A DNA stretch of 15,172 nucleotides from Bacteroidota bacterium (GTDB lineage Bacteria > Bacteroidota > Bacteroidia > Bacteroidales > GCA-2748055). Of the stretch, positions 1 to 8,158 are shown in pieces; within the stretch, counting starts at the first letter, position 1; every line of letters starts with the position of its first letter. The stretch spans positions 1-15,172 of the forward strand of contig JAUVIT010000004.1 in assembly GCA_030592605.1 (NCBI GenBank), read 5' to 3'. The translations under genes and the position numbers were made by a program. The notes under the pieces are model-generated. The model was not told the origin of the DNA and ran no database searches. It was given only the letters and a program-made list of their open reading frames with translations.

Positions 1-758
1 AGCTCAATGGCATCCAGATAAGATAACTTATCCAGCAGGATGGTATCATCGAAATATTTGGGGTCGGCATTTAACACACCCGGCACATCTTTCCAGATGG
101 TGACGTTTTCGGCCTTCAGCATATAAGCAAGAATGGCAGCTGTATAGTCCGATCCCTCCCTGCCCAGCGAGGTGGTCTGATCGTTAATGGTGGATCCCAA
201 AAAACCCTGTGTAATCAGAATCCGTTCCCCGTTAAATATAAAATTCTCATTCACAAGCTGACTGGACAGCTCCCAGTCGACTTTGGCTTCGCGCCAGGTA
301 TTGTTGGTTTTAAGTGAACGGCGAATATCCATCCACCGGGTGCTTAGCTCCGAACTATTCAAATAATTCCCAATAATGGTGGTTGAGAGCAGCTCTCCAT
401 AGCAGATCAACTGGTCGTAGTCAAAATCATAATTAAGAGTAGGCTCTTTGGCCAGCCTGTCGGCCAGATCGTCAAACAAGTCCTCCACTTCTGCAAATAC
501 TTTGTGGCCCTTTTCCTCAAAGAGTCCGTCCATCACCTCCATGTGAGATGCTAAGAGCGCTTTGTACGCCAGCTTCATCTCCTCACTCTTCCCGGAGGTA
601 TAGTAATCGATGATCGCTTCAAGGGCATTGGTAGTCTTCCCCATGGCAGAAACAACCACCACAATTTGTTCTTCCCTGTAGCGCTGAAGAATCTCAACAA
701 TATTTTTAACTGCTTCGGCACTCTTTACAGAGGCCCCGCCAAATTTGAATACTAGCAT
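1..758 (-). CDS. lysC: Aspartate kinase (partial, C-terminus beyond window edge)
   Basis: Aspartate kinase phosphorylates L-aspartate to 4-phospho-aspartate. This is the first step towards lysine/diaminopimelate, threonine and methionine, in the cytoplasm. I translated 252 codons by hand from the ATG at 758; the frame is open to the window edge. The N-terminus reads MLVFKFGGASVKSAEAV, the family's nucleotide-binding KFGGxSV motif. VVSAMGKTTNALE follows near residue 37, GELLSTTI near 130, and the kinase signature SLGREGSDYTAA near 200. The last visible part, WKDVPGVLNADP and then LSYLDAIEL, is also typical. About 180 residues are missing, including the ACT domains that usually bind feedback inhibitors, so regulation and mono- versus bifunctional status (for example a ThrA-type fusion) cannot be judged. 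Glycerate kinase lies 38 bp upstream on the same strand. A promoter-like site sits between the start codon and that gene's 3' end. Confidence 0.93.
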   Translation of the reverse strand, partial: MLVFKFGGASVKSAEAVKNIVEILQRYREEQIVVVVSAMGKTTNALEAIIDYYTSGKSEEMKLAYKALLASHMEVMDGLFEEKGHKVFAEVEDLFDDLADRLAKEPTLNYDFDYDQLICYGELLSTTIIGNYLNSSELSTRWMDIRRSLKTNNTWREAKVDWELSSQLVNENFIFNGERILITQGFLGSTINDQTTSLGREGSDYTAAILAYMLKAENVTIWKDVPGVLNADPKYFDDTILLDKLSYLDAIE

Positions 759-787
759 ATATGCAATGATTAATGCGGACTGATCGG

Positions 788-817
788 CAAAATTAACTAA
801 ATCTCCATTCTAAGCAA
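788..817 (-). promoter_or_regulatory. Bacteroidota-type promoter for aspartate kinase
   Basis: On the minus strand, TTG (817-815) is separated by exactly 19 nt from TAATTTTG (795-788). The second element matches the Bacteroidota -7 consensus TAnnTTTG in full, and the spacing to TTG fits the -33 element. The predicted transcription start is near 783, giving a leader of about 25 nt before the aspartate kinase ATG at 758. The site overlaps the last codons and stop of the glycerate kinase gene, so the kinase can be transcribed independently of it. The match is to a consensus only; no start site has been measured. Confidence 0.5.
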
Positions 818-1930
818 CCGGGCCATCCGCTCCCCTGTTCGTTCCAGGAGCTGCTCGCCATTTTTCAGTGATGATTCAAGCTTGCCCGGTTTTTCCTGGA
901 TGGGCATCAGCAAATCAAAACCCAGTTCGTACAAGAGACTTGCATCTTCATCCAGTGTACCTGCCACTCCAATCACTGGCTTACCCAGCTTAAGGGCCAT
1001 CTGGGCCACCCCAAAGGGCGTCTTACCAAAGCGGGTCTGGGCGTCCATCTTTCCCTCCCCGGTTATTACCAGGTCGGCTTCCCTGATCTTTTCCCGGAGT
1101 CCGCATACCCCGGCCACCATATCAAAACCTCCCACCAGGTCCGCATTCAGAAAAGCCATCAGTCCCCCTCCCAGTCCGCCGGCTGCTCCGGCTCCGGGAT
1201 ACTCAGAGATCTCCTTCCCCAGTTGATCCTGTATGAGCTCAGCCAGGTGGAGCAGGTTCCGGTCCAGTTTTTCCACCATCACCTCATCGGCCCCTTTTTG
1301 AGGTCCGTAAATGTGTGATGCACCCTGGGGACCGGTAAGTGGATTGCTTACATCACAGGCCACAATTATTTCAGTAGTATGTATCCGTGGATCCAAACCC
1401 TCCATATAAATCTGTTCCACCTCACCCAGGGCACCGCCTCCCTGAATGGGCAAGTCCCCGAACTTTCCACCAAAATGCACGCCCAAAGCCTGGGCCATCC
1501 CGGCGCCTCCGTCATTGGTGGCACTTCCCCCGATCCCCAGCAGGATCTTCCTGACACCATGATCCAATGCATCCCTGATCAATTGTCCGGTACCAAAGGT
1601 GGATGTGATCCAGGGATCGCGCTCATTCCCCTTCAGAAGTTCAATGCCCGATGCAGCAGCCATTTCGATTACAGCAGTCTCCCCGTCTCCAGTAATGCCA
1701 TAGAAAGAGGGAACTTCACGCATCAGCGGATCCATTACCTTCAGCCTAAGTATTTTCCCCCGGGTAGCATCAATTACCGATTCCACGGTCCCCTCTCCGC
1801 CATCGGCCATGGGAAGCAAGGAAATGGAGGCATCAGGAATAATTTTTTGGATCCCCCTGCCCAATGCAGATGCCACCTCCATGGCGCTCAGACAATCCTT
1901 AAATGAGTCGGGTGCTATCAGAATATTCAT
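797..1930 (-). CDS. glxK: Glycerate kinase, type I (GlxK/GarK family)
   Basis: Cytoplasmic kinase that phosphorylates D-glycerate with ATP, feeding glycolysis; characterised members of this family mostly make 2-phosphoglycerate. The 377 residues match the family's usual length. Visible motifs are APDSFKDCLSA (6-16), MADGGEGTVE (41-50), the glycine-rich GIGGSATNDGGAGMAQALG (132-150), ACDVSNPLTGPQGA (191-204), GAAGGLGGGLMAF (248-260) and LVITGEGKMDAQTRFGKTP (287-305). The start is the ATG at 1930. The frame stays open far upstream, but that extension is antisense to the permease gene and has no family similarity, whereas MNILIAPDSFKD is the classic N-terminus. The divergent neighbour is a LctP-family permease, and aspartate kinase lies downstream. 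Glycerate commonly comes from glycolate/glyoxylate or from aldarate breakdown, which fits a shared role with the permease (inference). Confidence 0.93.
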   Translation of the reverse strand: MNILIAPDSFKDCLSAMEVASALGRGIQKIIPDASISLLPMADGGEGTVESVIDATRGKILRLKVMDPLMREVPSFYGITGDGETAVIEMAAASGIELLKGNERDPWITSTFGTGQLIRDALDHGVRKILLGIGGSATNDGGAGMAQALGVHFGGKFGDLPIQGGGALGEVEQIYMEGLDPRIHTTEIIVACDVSNPLTGPQGASHIYGPQKGADEVMVEKLDRNLLHLAELIQDQLGKEISEYPGAGAAGGLGGGLMAFLNADLVGGFDMVAGVCGLREKIREADLVITGEGKMDAQTRFGKTPFGVAQMALKLGKPVIGVAGTLDEDASLLYELGFDLLMPIQEKPGKLESSLKNGEQLLERTGERMARLLRMEI

Positions 1931-1991
1931 CTTAGTATAAAAATATTGGATTTTTTTGGATATTTTGATCCCTCTAACAAAACTCTTGCAA
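1931..1991. promoter_or_regulatory. Divergent AT-rich intergenic region between glycerate kinase and permease genes
   Basis: This 61-bp, strongly AT-rich spacer must contain, or lie next to, the start signals for both divergent genes. It holds a run of seven T (1951-1957) and near-matches such as ATATTTTG (1960-1967), but no full TAnnTTTG with a correctly spaced TTG on either strand. I therefore do not place exact promoters. If the permease starts at the alternative TTG (1956), the spacer shrinks to 25 bp. Confidence 0.3.
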
Positions 1992-3671
1992 ATGTCTGTC
2001 GGAATCCTGGCCCTGCTGGCCGCCCTGCCCATTATAGCAATCTTTATTTTAATGGTGGGATTCCGCTGGCCTGCCACCAAAGCAATGCCCCTGGCTTTTG
2101 TACTTACCCTGGCCCTGGCCCTGTTTATCTGGAAGACTCCCGGCAACTGGATTGTGGCCTCAACAGTCAACGGAGTGGTCATTGCCTTCAAGATCCTCTT
2201 TATTGTATTTGGCGCCCTGCTATTGCTGTTTACCATGCGGGAAAGCGGTGCCATCGAGGCGATCAACCGAGGGTTCACCAATATTTCAGCAGACAAACGG
2301 GTGCAGGCCATTATCATTGCCTGGCTCTTTGGTGGGTTTATTGAAGGGTCGGCCGGTTTTGGCACCCCCGCAGCACTTGCCGCTCCCCTGCTGCTTTCTC
2401 TGGGATTTCCCGCCCTGGCCGCAGTGATGGTGGCACTGATTGCCAATGTAACTCCGGTATCCTTCGGATCGGTGGGTACTCCCACACTTCTTGGGATCCA
2501 ACCCTCCCTGGATATCCCTTCTGTGCAGGAGTACATTGCCCAATCGGGACTCACTTACGCGGAATATATGCAGCAGATCGGGGTATGGACCGCCCTGCAG
2601 CATGCCTTGCCCGGACTGCTCCTGCCTTTAATTATGGTGGTCATGATGACCCGCTTCTTTGGGGAGAAGCGCAGCATTAAAGATGGACTGGCCATCTGGC
2701 CCTATGCGCTCTTTGCAGGCTTCTGTTTTGTGGGACCCTATGTGGCGGTGGCCTTGCTGCTGGGACCTGAATTCCCCAGTTTGCTGGGTGGACTTCTTGG
2801 ACTGGCCATCCTGATCCCTGCCACCAAAGCAGGATTCCTGGTTCCCAAAACCACCTGGGACTTTCCTAAGCGTTCAACATGGGAGAAGAACTGGGTGGGC
2901 TCCATCAGCATGGATAAACCGGGCGCTGCAAAAAGTTCCATCCTGAAGGCCTGGATGCCCTATGTGATGATTGGTCTGTTGCTGGTACTTACCAGGGTCC
3001 GCACGCTCCCCATCTATGAATGGGTGAAGTCGGCCGATATCCCCTATACCGGTCTGTTTGGCACCTCGGTAAGCGGAACCATTGATCCATTGTATAATCC
3101 GGGCATCTTGCCCTTTATCCTGGTTTCCCTGCTCTGCATTCCCCTCTTTGGCATGAAAAAAAGAGAGGTAGGAGCTGCCTGGTCTGAAGCCATTAAACGA
3201 ATTAAAAATCCCCTGATTGCGCTGATCTTTGCGGTACCCATGGTGCGAATCATGATGCAGTCGGGGAACAATCCCGATGGGATCGTGGGGATGCCCATTG
3301 CCATGGCCACGGCCATGAGCGGAATATTCCAGGGCTCCTGGCCTCTGGTGGATGCCTTTGTTGGTGCCCTGGGCTCCTTTATGGCAGGTTCCAATACCGT
3401 ATCAAATATGCTCTTTTCCCTGTTCCAGTTCTCCGTGGCCGAGCAGCTGGGCGTCTCCACCATCCTGGTGGTGAGCCTGCAGAATATCGGAGGTGCCATG
3501 GGCAATATGATTTGTGTGCATAATGTAATTGCTGCCTGTGCAACGGTGGGACTGGTAGGGGTTGAAGGCTTGCTGATCAGGCGAAACCTCCTGCCCATGG
3601 CCATCGTGGGCGGCATTGTAGGCATCATCGGGCTGATCCTGGTCTATACCGTGGGACAGGGCATGATCTAA
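1992..3671 (+). CDS. lctP: L-lactate/glycolate permease family transporter (LctP)
   Basis: Polytopic inner-membrane transporter of the LctP family (E. coli LldP and GlcA), which imports 2-hydroxy-monocarboxylates such as lactate or glycolate, probably with protons. With the ATG at 1992 it has 559 residues, a normal length. It is hydrophobic throughout, with about a dozen helices. Family signatures visible are [15 protein letters not shown] (114-128), [10 protein letters not shown] (159-168) and [10 protein letters not shown] (466-475), the counterpart of the conserved helix near the C-terminus of LldP. An in-frame TTG at 1956 would add 12 residues; ATG is preferred because the TTG lies only 25 bp from the divergent gene. 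The exact substrate cannot be read from sequence. No lactate dehydrogenase or lactate-utilisation gene is nearby; the neighbours are glycerate kinase and a KdgF-like cupin 18 bp downstream, so glycolate, glycerate or another sugar acid is possible. Confidence 0.9.
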   Translation: MSVGILALLAALPIIAIFILMVGFRWPATKAMPLAFVLTLALALFIWKTPGNWIVASTVNGVVIAFKILFIVFGALLLLFTMRESGAIEAINRGFTNISADKRVQAIIIAWLFGGFIEGSAGFGTPAALAAPLLLSLGFPALAAVMVALIANVTPVSFGSVGTPTLLGIQPSLDIPSVQEYIAQSGLTYAEYMQQIGVWTALQHALPGLLLPLIMVVMMTRFFGEKRSIKDGLAIWPYALFAGFCFVGPYVAVALLLGPEFPSLLGGLLGLAILIPATKAGFLVPKTTWDFPKRSTWEKNWVGSISMDKPGAAKSSILKAWMPYVMIGLLLVLTRVRTLPIYEWVKSADIPYTGLFGTSVSGTIDPLYNPGILPFILVSLLCIPLFGMKKREVGAAWSEAIKRIKNPLIALIFAVPMVRIMMQSGNNPDGIVGMPIAMATAMSGIFQGSWPLVDAFVGALGSFMAGSNTVSNMLFSLFQFSVAEQLGVSTILVVSLQNIGGAMGNMICVHNVIAACATVGLVGVEGLLIRRNLLPMAIVGGIVGIIGLILVYTVGQGMI

Positions 3672-3689
3672 CTTTAAAAAAACAAAGCA

Positions 3690-4064
3690 ATGAAAAGAGC
3701 AAGTAACACTGCTATCCCAGGCAGATCAAGCGATTGGGAGCAACTTGGCGGCGGGCTTTCCCGACAAATTCTAGGATGGGACAATCAGATCATGATGGTG
3801 AAAGTCAAGTTTGAAAAGGGAAGCATTGCCAGTCAACACACACACTTTCATACCCAAACCTCCTTTTGCCACAGTGGAAAATTCGAATTTTCCATCGACG
3901 GGGAAAAACATGTTATCGAGGCAGGTGACGGACTGTATATTGCGCCCAATCTGATCCACGGTGCTGTATGTCTTGAAGCGGGTGTGGTCCTGGATGTTTT
4001 CAGCCCGGTACGGGAAGATTTCCTGGATGGATCTGTGCCTTCCTACCTGGCCGGAAACGAGTAA
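3690..4064 (+). CDS. kdgF: KdgF-like cupin (uronate ring-opening family)
   Basis: Small single-domain cupin of 124 residues, the normal size for KdgF. Characterised KdgF proteins convert 4,5-unsaturated monouronates from pectin or alginate breakdown to linear ketonised forms that lead to 2-keto-3-deoxygluconate. Visible features are EQLGGGLSRQILGWDNQIMM (17-36), the metal-binding cupin motif HTHFHTQ (50-56) with the second-motif His at H90 (PNLIHGAV), and the C-terminal LDVFSPVREDFL (101-112). In the last motif D102, F104 and R108 correspond to residues reported as important in KdgF. No lyase, isomerase, KdgK or KdgA gene is in the window, so the gene stands outside a usual uronate cluster. 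It lies 18 bp after the permease and 21 bp before mfd, so it is probably cotranscribed with both. It could instead be a cupin of unknown substrate with a KdgF-type fold. Confidence 0.75.
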   Translation: MKRASNTAIPGRSSDWEQLGGGLSRQILGWDNQIMMVKVKFEKGSIASQHTHFHTQTSFCHSGKFEFSIDGEKHVIEAGDGLYIAPNLIHGAVCLEAGVVLDVFSPVREDFLDGSVPSYLAGNE

Positions 4065-4085
4065 GATCCAAACTTCACTTAGATC

Positions 4086-7000
4086 ATGATTCGGAATCCT
4101 TATCCAAAGCATCCACTTTTCGGTGGACTCAGCGCTTCGCTTAGTGAAGAGAGTCACCAGGTTCAGTACCTGGAAGGACTGGCCGGATCGGCACGCTCGG
4201 CACTGATCCAGGCCTGCCTGGGAGAGCTCAAGGGCTCGCACCTGTTGATTTTCAACGACAAGGAGGAAGCGGCTTTTTTTTATACCGACCTGGTGACGCT
4301 GGAAGAAGGACCCGACCGTACCCTCTTTTTCCCCTCCTCCTACAAGCGCTCGGTCCAGTACCAGCAGACCGATGAAGCCAATATAATCACCAGGACCCAA
4401 ACCTTGAAAAGGCTCTCGGAGCGAAGGGTGGCCAGCTTCATCATTAGCTATGCAGAGGCTCTGGTGGAATCGGTGGTGACCAAAAAACAACTGGGGGAGA
4501 CAACCCTTGAGATAAGGAAAGGTGAAAAAATCGATATGGCCTTCCTGGAGGAGATACTGCAAACCTACGACTTCCGGCTTGTTGATTTTGTATATGAACC
4601 CGGACAGTTTTCCATCCGGGGAGGTATTGTAGATGTATTCTCCTACGCATCATCACATCCCTGCCGCATCGATTTTTTTGATGACGAGGTAGACTCCATC
4701 CGGATCTTCGATACCGACACGCAGCGTTCACTGAAAACAGTAAAAAAGGTAAATATCATTCCAAATATCCAATGGGAACATGAGATGGGAGAACAGCGAA
4801 TCTCCTTCCTGGACTTTATTCCCTCCAATACCACCCTCTGGCTGGATAATCCTGGTCTGATCAGCGATCAGGTACAATCCCTTTATGACAAAACTGACTT
4901 TCATACCGAGGATGGACAAAGTATTACCAAAGAGCGTTTTCTGATTCCCGGAACGCTTATTGGTGAACAGATGAAGCAGTTCAGACAGGTGGTCTTCGGA
5001 GTACATCTTAACCAGGCTAAAGCCTTTACCTGGCGGTTCAATACCTCTCCTCAACCAGCCTTTCATAAAAACTTTGACCTGCTGGTTGCAAATATGAAGG
5101 AGCAGTCTGCCGCGGGCTTCTCCAACAACATCCTATCAGACAATGAGAAACAACTAGAACGACTCCGGGCCATTTTTTCGGAAATCGATCCGGAGTTACA
5201 GTACGAAGCCATCTGCCAGACCCTCCATGAAGGATTTACAGACCATGACCTGAGGCAATCCTTCTACACCGACCACCAGATCTTTGAGCGCTATCACAAG
5301 TTCAGGTTTCATGACCGCTTCAGTAAGAAGGAATCTGTATCGGTCAAGGAACTGATTGGTCTCAACCCTGGCGATTATGTGGTGCATGTGGATCATGGGA
5401 TAGGGATATTCGGGGGACTGGAAAAGATCGATGTGAACGGAAAAATCCAGGAGGCCATCAAGCTGGTCTACAAAGACCAGGATGTACTCTATGTGAACAT
5501 CCACTCCCTGCACCGCATCACCAAGTACAAGGGAAAGGACACGGGTCCGCCCAAGATCTATAAACTGGGATCCGGGGCCTGGCAAAAGCTGAAAAGCAAC
5601 ACCAAGAAAAAAGTGCAGGATATTGCCCGGGAACTGATCCTGCTCTATGCCCGGCGCAAGGATCAGGAAGGCTTTTCATTTTCGGCCGATACCTATCTGC
5701 AGCAGGAGCTGGAATCCTCCTTTATCTACGAGGATACACCGGACCAACTCAAGGCAACTGCAGATGTTAAGGAAGGCATGGAGGCACTTTTCCCCATGGA
5801 CCGGCTGATCTGTGGTGACGTGGGTTTCGGAAAGACAGAGGTGGCCATCAGGGCCGCATTTAAGGCAGTGACCGACAGCAAGCAGGTGGCCATACTTGTT
5901 CCCACCACGGTCCTTGCCTTGCAGCACTACAACACTTTCAGAGATCGACTCAAGGGAATGCCCTGCACCGTAGACTACCTAAGCAGGTTCCGAACTACAG
6001 CCGACCAGAGAAAGATCTTGTCAAAGCTGAAGGAAGGGAAGATTGATATTGTAATCGGAACCCATAAGCTGGTAGGCAAAGAAATCGAATTCAAGGATCT
6101 GGGACTGTTGATAATAGATGAGGAACAGAAATTCGGGGTAAGTGTCAAAGAGAAGTTAAAGCAGCTGAAGCTAAATGTGGATACCCTCACCCTGACAGCC
6201 ACGCCCATTCCAAGAACCCTGCAATTCTCTCTGATGGGTTCGCGTGACCTCTCCATCATCAACACACCACCACCCAACCGCCACCCCATTATCACCGAGT
6301 TGCACTCCTTTAACGAAGAGATTATAAAGGAGGCCATTGAATATGAGGTGAGCCGTGGTGGACAGGTGTTCTTTATTCACAACAGGGTTCAGAATATTAT
6401 GGAGATCAAGGAGATCGTCGATCGCGTGGTTCCCGGAATCAGATCAGTGGTGGCCCATGGACAGATGGAAGGTAGAAAGCTGGAATCTGTTATGCTTGAT
6501 TTTATGCAGGGAGATTTCGATGTGCTTATCGCTACCACCATTGTGGAATCGGGACTGGACATTCCCAATGCCAATACAATAATTATCAACAATGGGCAGA
6601 ACTTCGGATTAAGTGATCTGCACCAGCTCAGGGGGCGTGTTGGACGATCCAATAAGAAGGCTTTTTGCTATATTTTCGCCCCTCCGGTAACCCTCCTTTC
6701 ACAGGAGGCCAGAAGGAGGCTGAAGGCCGTGGAGGAGTTCTCTGCCCTGGGGAGTGGTTTCAATATTGCCCTGCAGGATCTGGATATCAGGGGTGCAGGC
6801 AACCTGCTGGGCGCTGAACAGAGCGGTTTCATTGCAGATATTGGATTTGACACCTATAATAGAATTCTCAATGAAGCCATCGCTGAACTGAAGGAAACTG
6901 AATTTAGCGGACTCTACGATAAACCAGCCGACGCAGAAGAGGGAACTACCTTGTTTCTTGCTGATTGTCATGTTGATACCGACCTGGAACTGCTGTTCCC

Positions 7001-7412
7001 CGACCCCTACGTTTCCAACATCAGTGAACGAGTGGAACTCTACCGAAAATTGGATGCCATCAAGGATGAAAAGGGACTTGAAGAGTTCAGGGAGATGCTG
7101 CTGGACCGCTTCGGTGCCTTACCCGCTCCATCGGAGGAATTATTGAAGGTGGTGGAGCTCCGCTGGCTTGCACAAAGCACAGGTGTTGAAAAAATAGTAT
7201 TGAAAAAAAGCATTCTGATCACGTATTTTGTAAGCAATCCCGAATCACCCTTCTACCACTCAGAGAAGTTTAAAGAGGTGATACGGAATATCCAGGCCAA
7301 TCCGGGTATCTTCAGGATGCGTGAAGACCAGGAAAAACTGAGCCTGAGAAGCGACCAAGTAAACAGCGTGGAAGAGGCGTATCAAATTGTGCTGAGACTG
7401 AATAAGGGATAA
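4086..7412 (+). CDS. mfd: Transcription-repair coupling factor Mfd
   Basis: ATP-dependent DNA translocase that removes RNA polymerase stalled at lesions and recruits UvrA for nucleotide excision repair. At 1108 residues it is close to the usual 1100-1170. Domains in order: a UvrB-like N-terminal module with a degenerate nucleotide-binding loop (GLAGSARS, about 31-38) and the conserved VYEPGQFSIRGGIVDVF (169-185); a CarD-like RNA-polymerase-interacting domain starting at GLNPGDYVVHVDHGIG (425-440); a superfamily 2 RecG-like helicase core with Walker A GDVGFGKT (577-584), DEEQ box (678-681), TATPIPRTL (704-712) and motif VI QLRGRVGRS (847-855); and the C-terminal TRCF regulatory domain from about 960 (LLFPDPYVSNISERVELYRK). 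All key motifs are intact. The ATG at 4086 gives a normal N-terminus. coaX starts 5 bp after its stop. Confidence 0.97.
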   Translation: MIRNPYPKHPLFGGLSASLSEESHQVQYLEGLAGSARSALIQACLGELKGSHLLIFNDKEEAAFFYTDLVTLEEGPDRTLFFPSSYKRSVQYQQTDEANIITRTQTLKRLSERRVASFIISYAEALVESVVTKKQLGETTLEIRKGEKIDMAFLEEILQTYDFRLVDFVYEPGQFSIRGGIVDVFSYASSHPCRIDFFDDEVDSIRIFDTDTQRSLKTVKKVNIIPNIQWEHEMGEQRISFLDFIPSNTTLWLDNPGLISDQVQSLYDKTDFHTEDGQSITKERFLIPGTLIGEQMKQFRQVVFGVHLNQAKAFTWRFNTSPQPAFHKNFDLLVANMKEQSAAGFSNNILSDNEKQLERLRAIFSEIDPELQYEAICQTLHEGFTDHDLRQSFYTDHQIFERYHKFRFHDRFSKKESVSVKELIGLNPGDYVVHVDHGIGIFGGLEKIDVNGKIQEAIKLVYKDQDVLYVNIHSLHRITKYKGKDTGPPKIYKLGSGAWQKLKSNTKKKVQDIARELILLYARRKDQEGFSFSADTYLQQELESSFIYEDTPDQLKATADVKEGMEALFPMDRLICGDVGFGKTEVAIRAAFKAVTDSKQVAILVPTTVLALQHYNTFRDRLKGMPCTVDYLSRFRTTADQRKILSKLKEGKIDIVIGTHKLVGKEIEFKDLGLLIIDEEQKFGVSVKEKLKQLKLNVDTLTLTATPIPRTLQFSLMGSRDLSIINTPPPNRHPIITELHSFNEEIIKEAIEYEVSRGGQVFFIHNRVQNIMEIKEIVDRVVPGIRSVVAHGQMEGRKLESVMLDFMQGDFDVLIATTIVESGLDIPNANTIIINNGQNFGLSDLHQLRGRVGRSNKKAFCYIFAPPVTLLSQEARRRLKAVEEFSALGSGFNIALQDLDIRGAGNLLGAEQSGFIADIGFDTYNRILNEAIAELKETEFSGLYDKPADAEEGTTLFLADCHVDTDLELLFPDPYVSNISERVELYRKLDAIKDEKGLEEFREMLLDRFGALPAPSEELLKVVELRWLAQSTGVEKIVLKKSILITYFVSNPESPFYHSEKFKEVIRNIQANPGIFRMREDQEKLSLRSDQVNSVEEAYQIVLRLNKG

Positions 7413-7417
7413 ATGAA

Positions 7418-8158
7418 ATGAACCTGGTTCTCGACCTAGGAAACACATATGGAAAGATTGCCGTATGCGACCACAAGAAGGTGGTTGAAGCTGCTACCTA
7501 TGAAAAAATCACCAGCAGGGAGATTTCTTATTTTCATGTTCGGTACAGTGGTTTGAAGGGTGCCATTATCTCATCTGTGGTTAATTACTCCCGGGAGATC
7601 ATCGACTACCTGAGTATGCTCTATGGAACCTGCATCGAACTGAACCACTCCACCCCCATTCCACTTGAAAACAAGTATATCACACCCGATACCCTGGGCT
7701 ATGACCGTATTGCTGCTGCTGTGGGTGCATATACGATTTGTCCGGGAAAGAACGTTCTGGTAATAGATGCCGGCACGGCCATCACCTATGATATTGTGAC
7801 TTCCAGGGGTGAGTTTCTGGGGGGGAATATCTCCCAGGGTTTGGAAATACGATTTAAATCACTCAATAAATATACCAACCGCCTGCCATACCTGGAACGG
7901 CCCGATGAGGTGCCACCCCTTGTGGGAAGCACCACACGTGAGGCCATTCAGTCGGGAATCGTAAACGGTTTGCTGTTCGAAATGGACGGATTTATTGGGG
8001 CTATCAGTGAGCTTTACCCTAAATTACAGGTTGTTTTAACTGGTGGCGACGCAAAATACTTTGTCGGAAAGCTAAAAAATAGCATCTTTGTGGACCCTAA
8101 TCTGAACCTGATCGGACTTAACAGAATATTGGAACACAATGCACAAAGAGAGAGATAG
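7418..8158 (+). CDS. coaX: Type III pantothenate kinase CoaX
   Basis: Cytoplasmic enzyme that phosphorylates pantothenate in the first step of coenzyme A synthesis. Type III kinases belong to the ASKHA fold and are not inhibited by CoA. The 246 residues match the family. Visible motifs are the phosphate-binding loop LDLGNTYGK (5-13), with the conserved Asp at 6; LGYDRIAAAVGAY (93-105), with D96 and R97; VIDAGTAITYDIV (115-127), with D117; GGNISQGLEIRFKSLNKYT (135-153); and the late ASKHA loop LTGGDA (207-212). The ATG lies 5 bp after the mfd stop, so translation is probably coupled. The last 20 bases overlap the start of the following outer-membrane protein gene. Confidence 0.95.
   Translation: MNLVLDLGNTYGKIAVCDHKKVVEAATYEKITSREISYFHVRYSGLKGAIISSVVNYSREIIDYLSMLYGTCIELNHSTPIPLENKYITPDTLGYDRIAAAVGAYTICPGKNVLVIDAGTAITYDIVTSRGEFLGGNISQGLEIRFKSLNKYTNRLPYLERPDEVPPLVGSTTREAIQSGIVNGLLFEMDGFIGAISELYPKLQVVLTGGDAKYFVGKLKNSIFVDPNLNLIGLNRILEHNAQRER

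Noticed and set aside
1379-1906. 175-codon plus-strand open frame opposite the glycerate kinase gene
   Set aside because: It is antisense to conserved kinase motifs, with no domain or independent start signal.
1951-1967. Possible promoter for the permease gene (T-run with ATATTTTG)
   Set aside because: It misses the first two consensus bases of TAnnTTTG and has no TTG at a suitable distance, so no exact promoter is placed.
1931-2554. Upstream open extension of the glycerate kinase frame on the minus strand
   Set aside because: It is wholly antisense to the permease gene, has low-complexity composition, and precedes the classic MNILIAPDSFKD start. The kinase is already full length from 1930.
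3044-3628. 194-codon minus-strand open frame inside the permease gene
   Set aside because: It is antisense to conserved transmembrane coding sequence, and its composition mirrors the complement of that sequence.
3771-4562. 263-codon minus-strand open frame across the cupin gene and the mfd start
   Set aside because: It is antisense to two well-supported genes, with no recognisable domain or signal; a by-product of codon bias.
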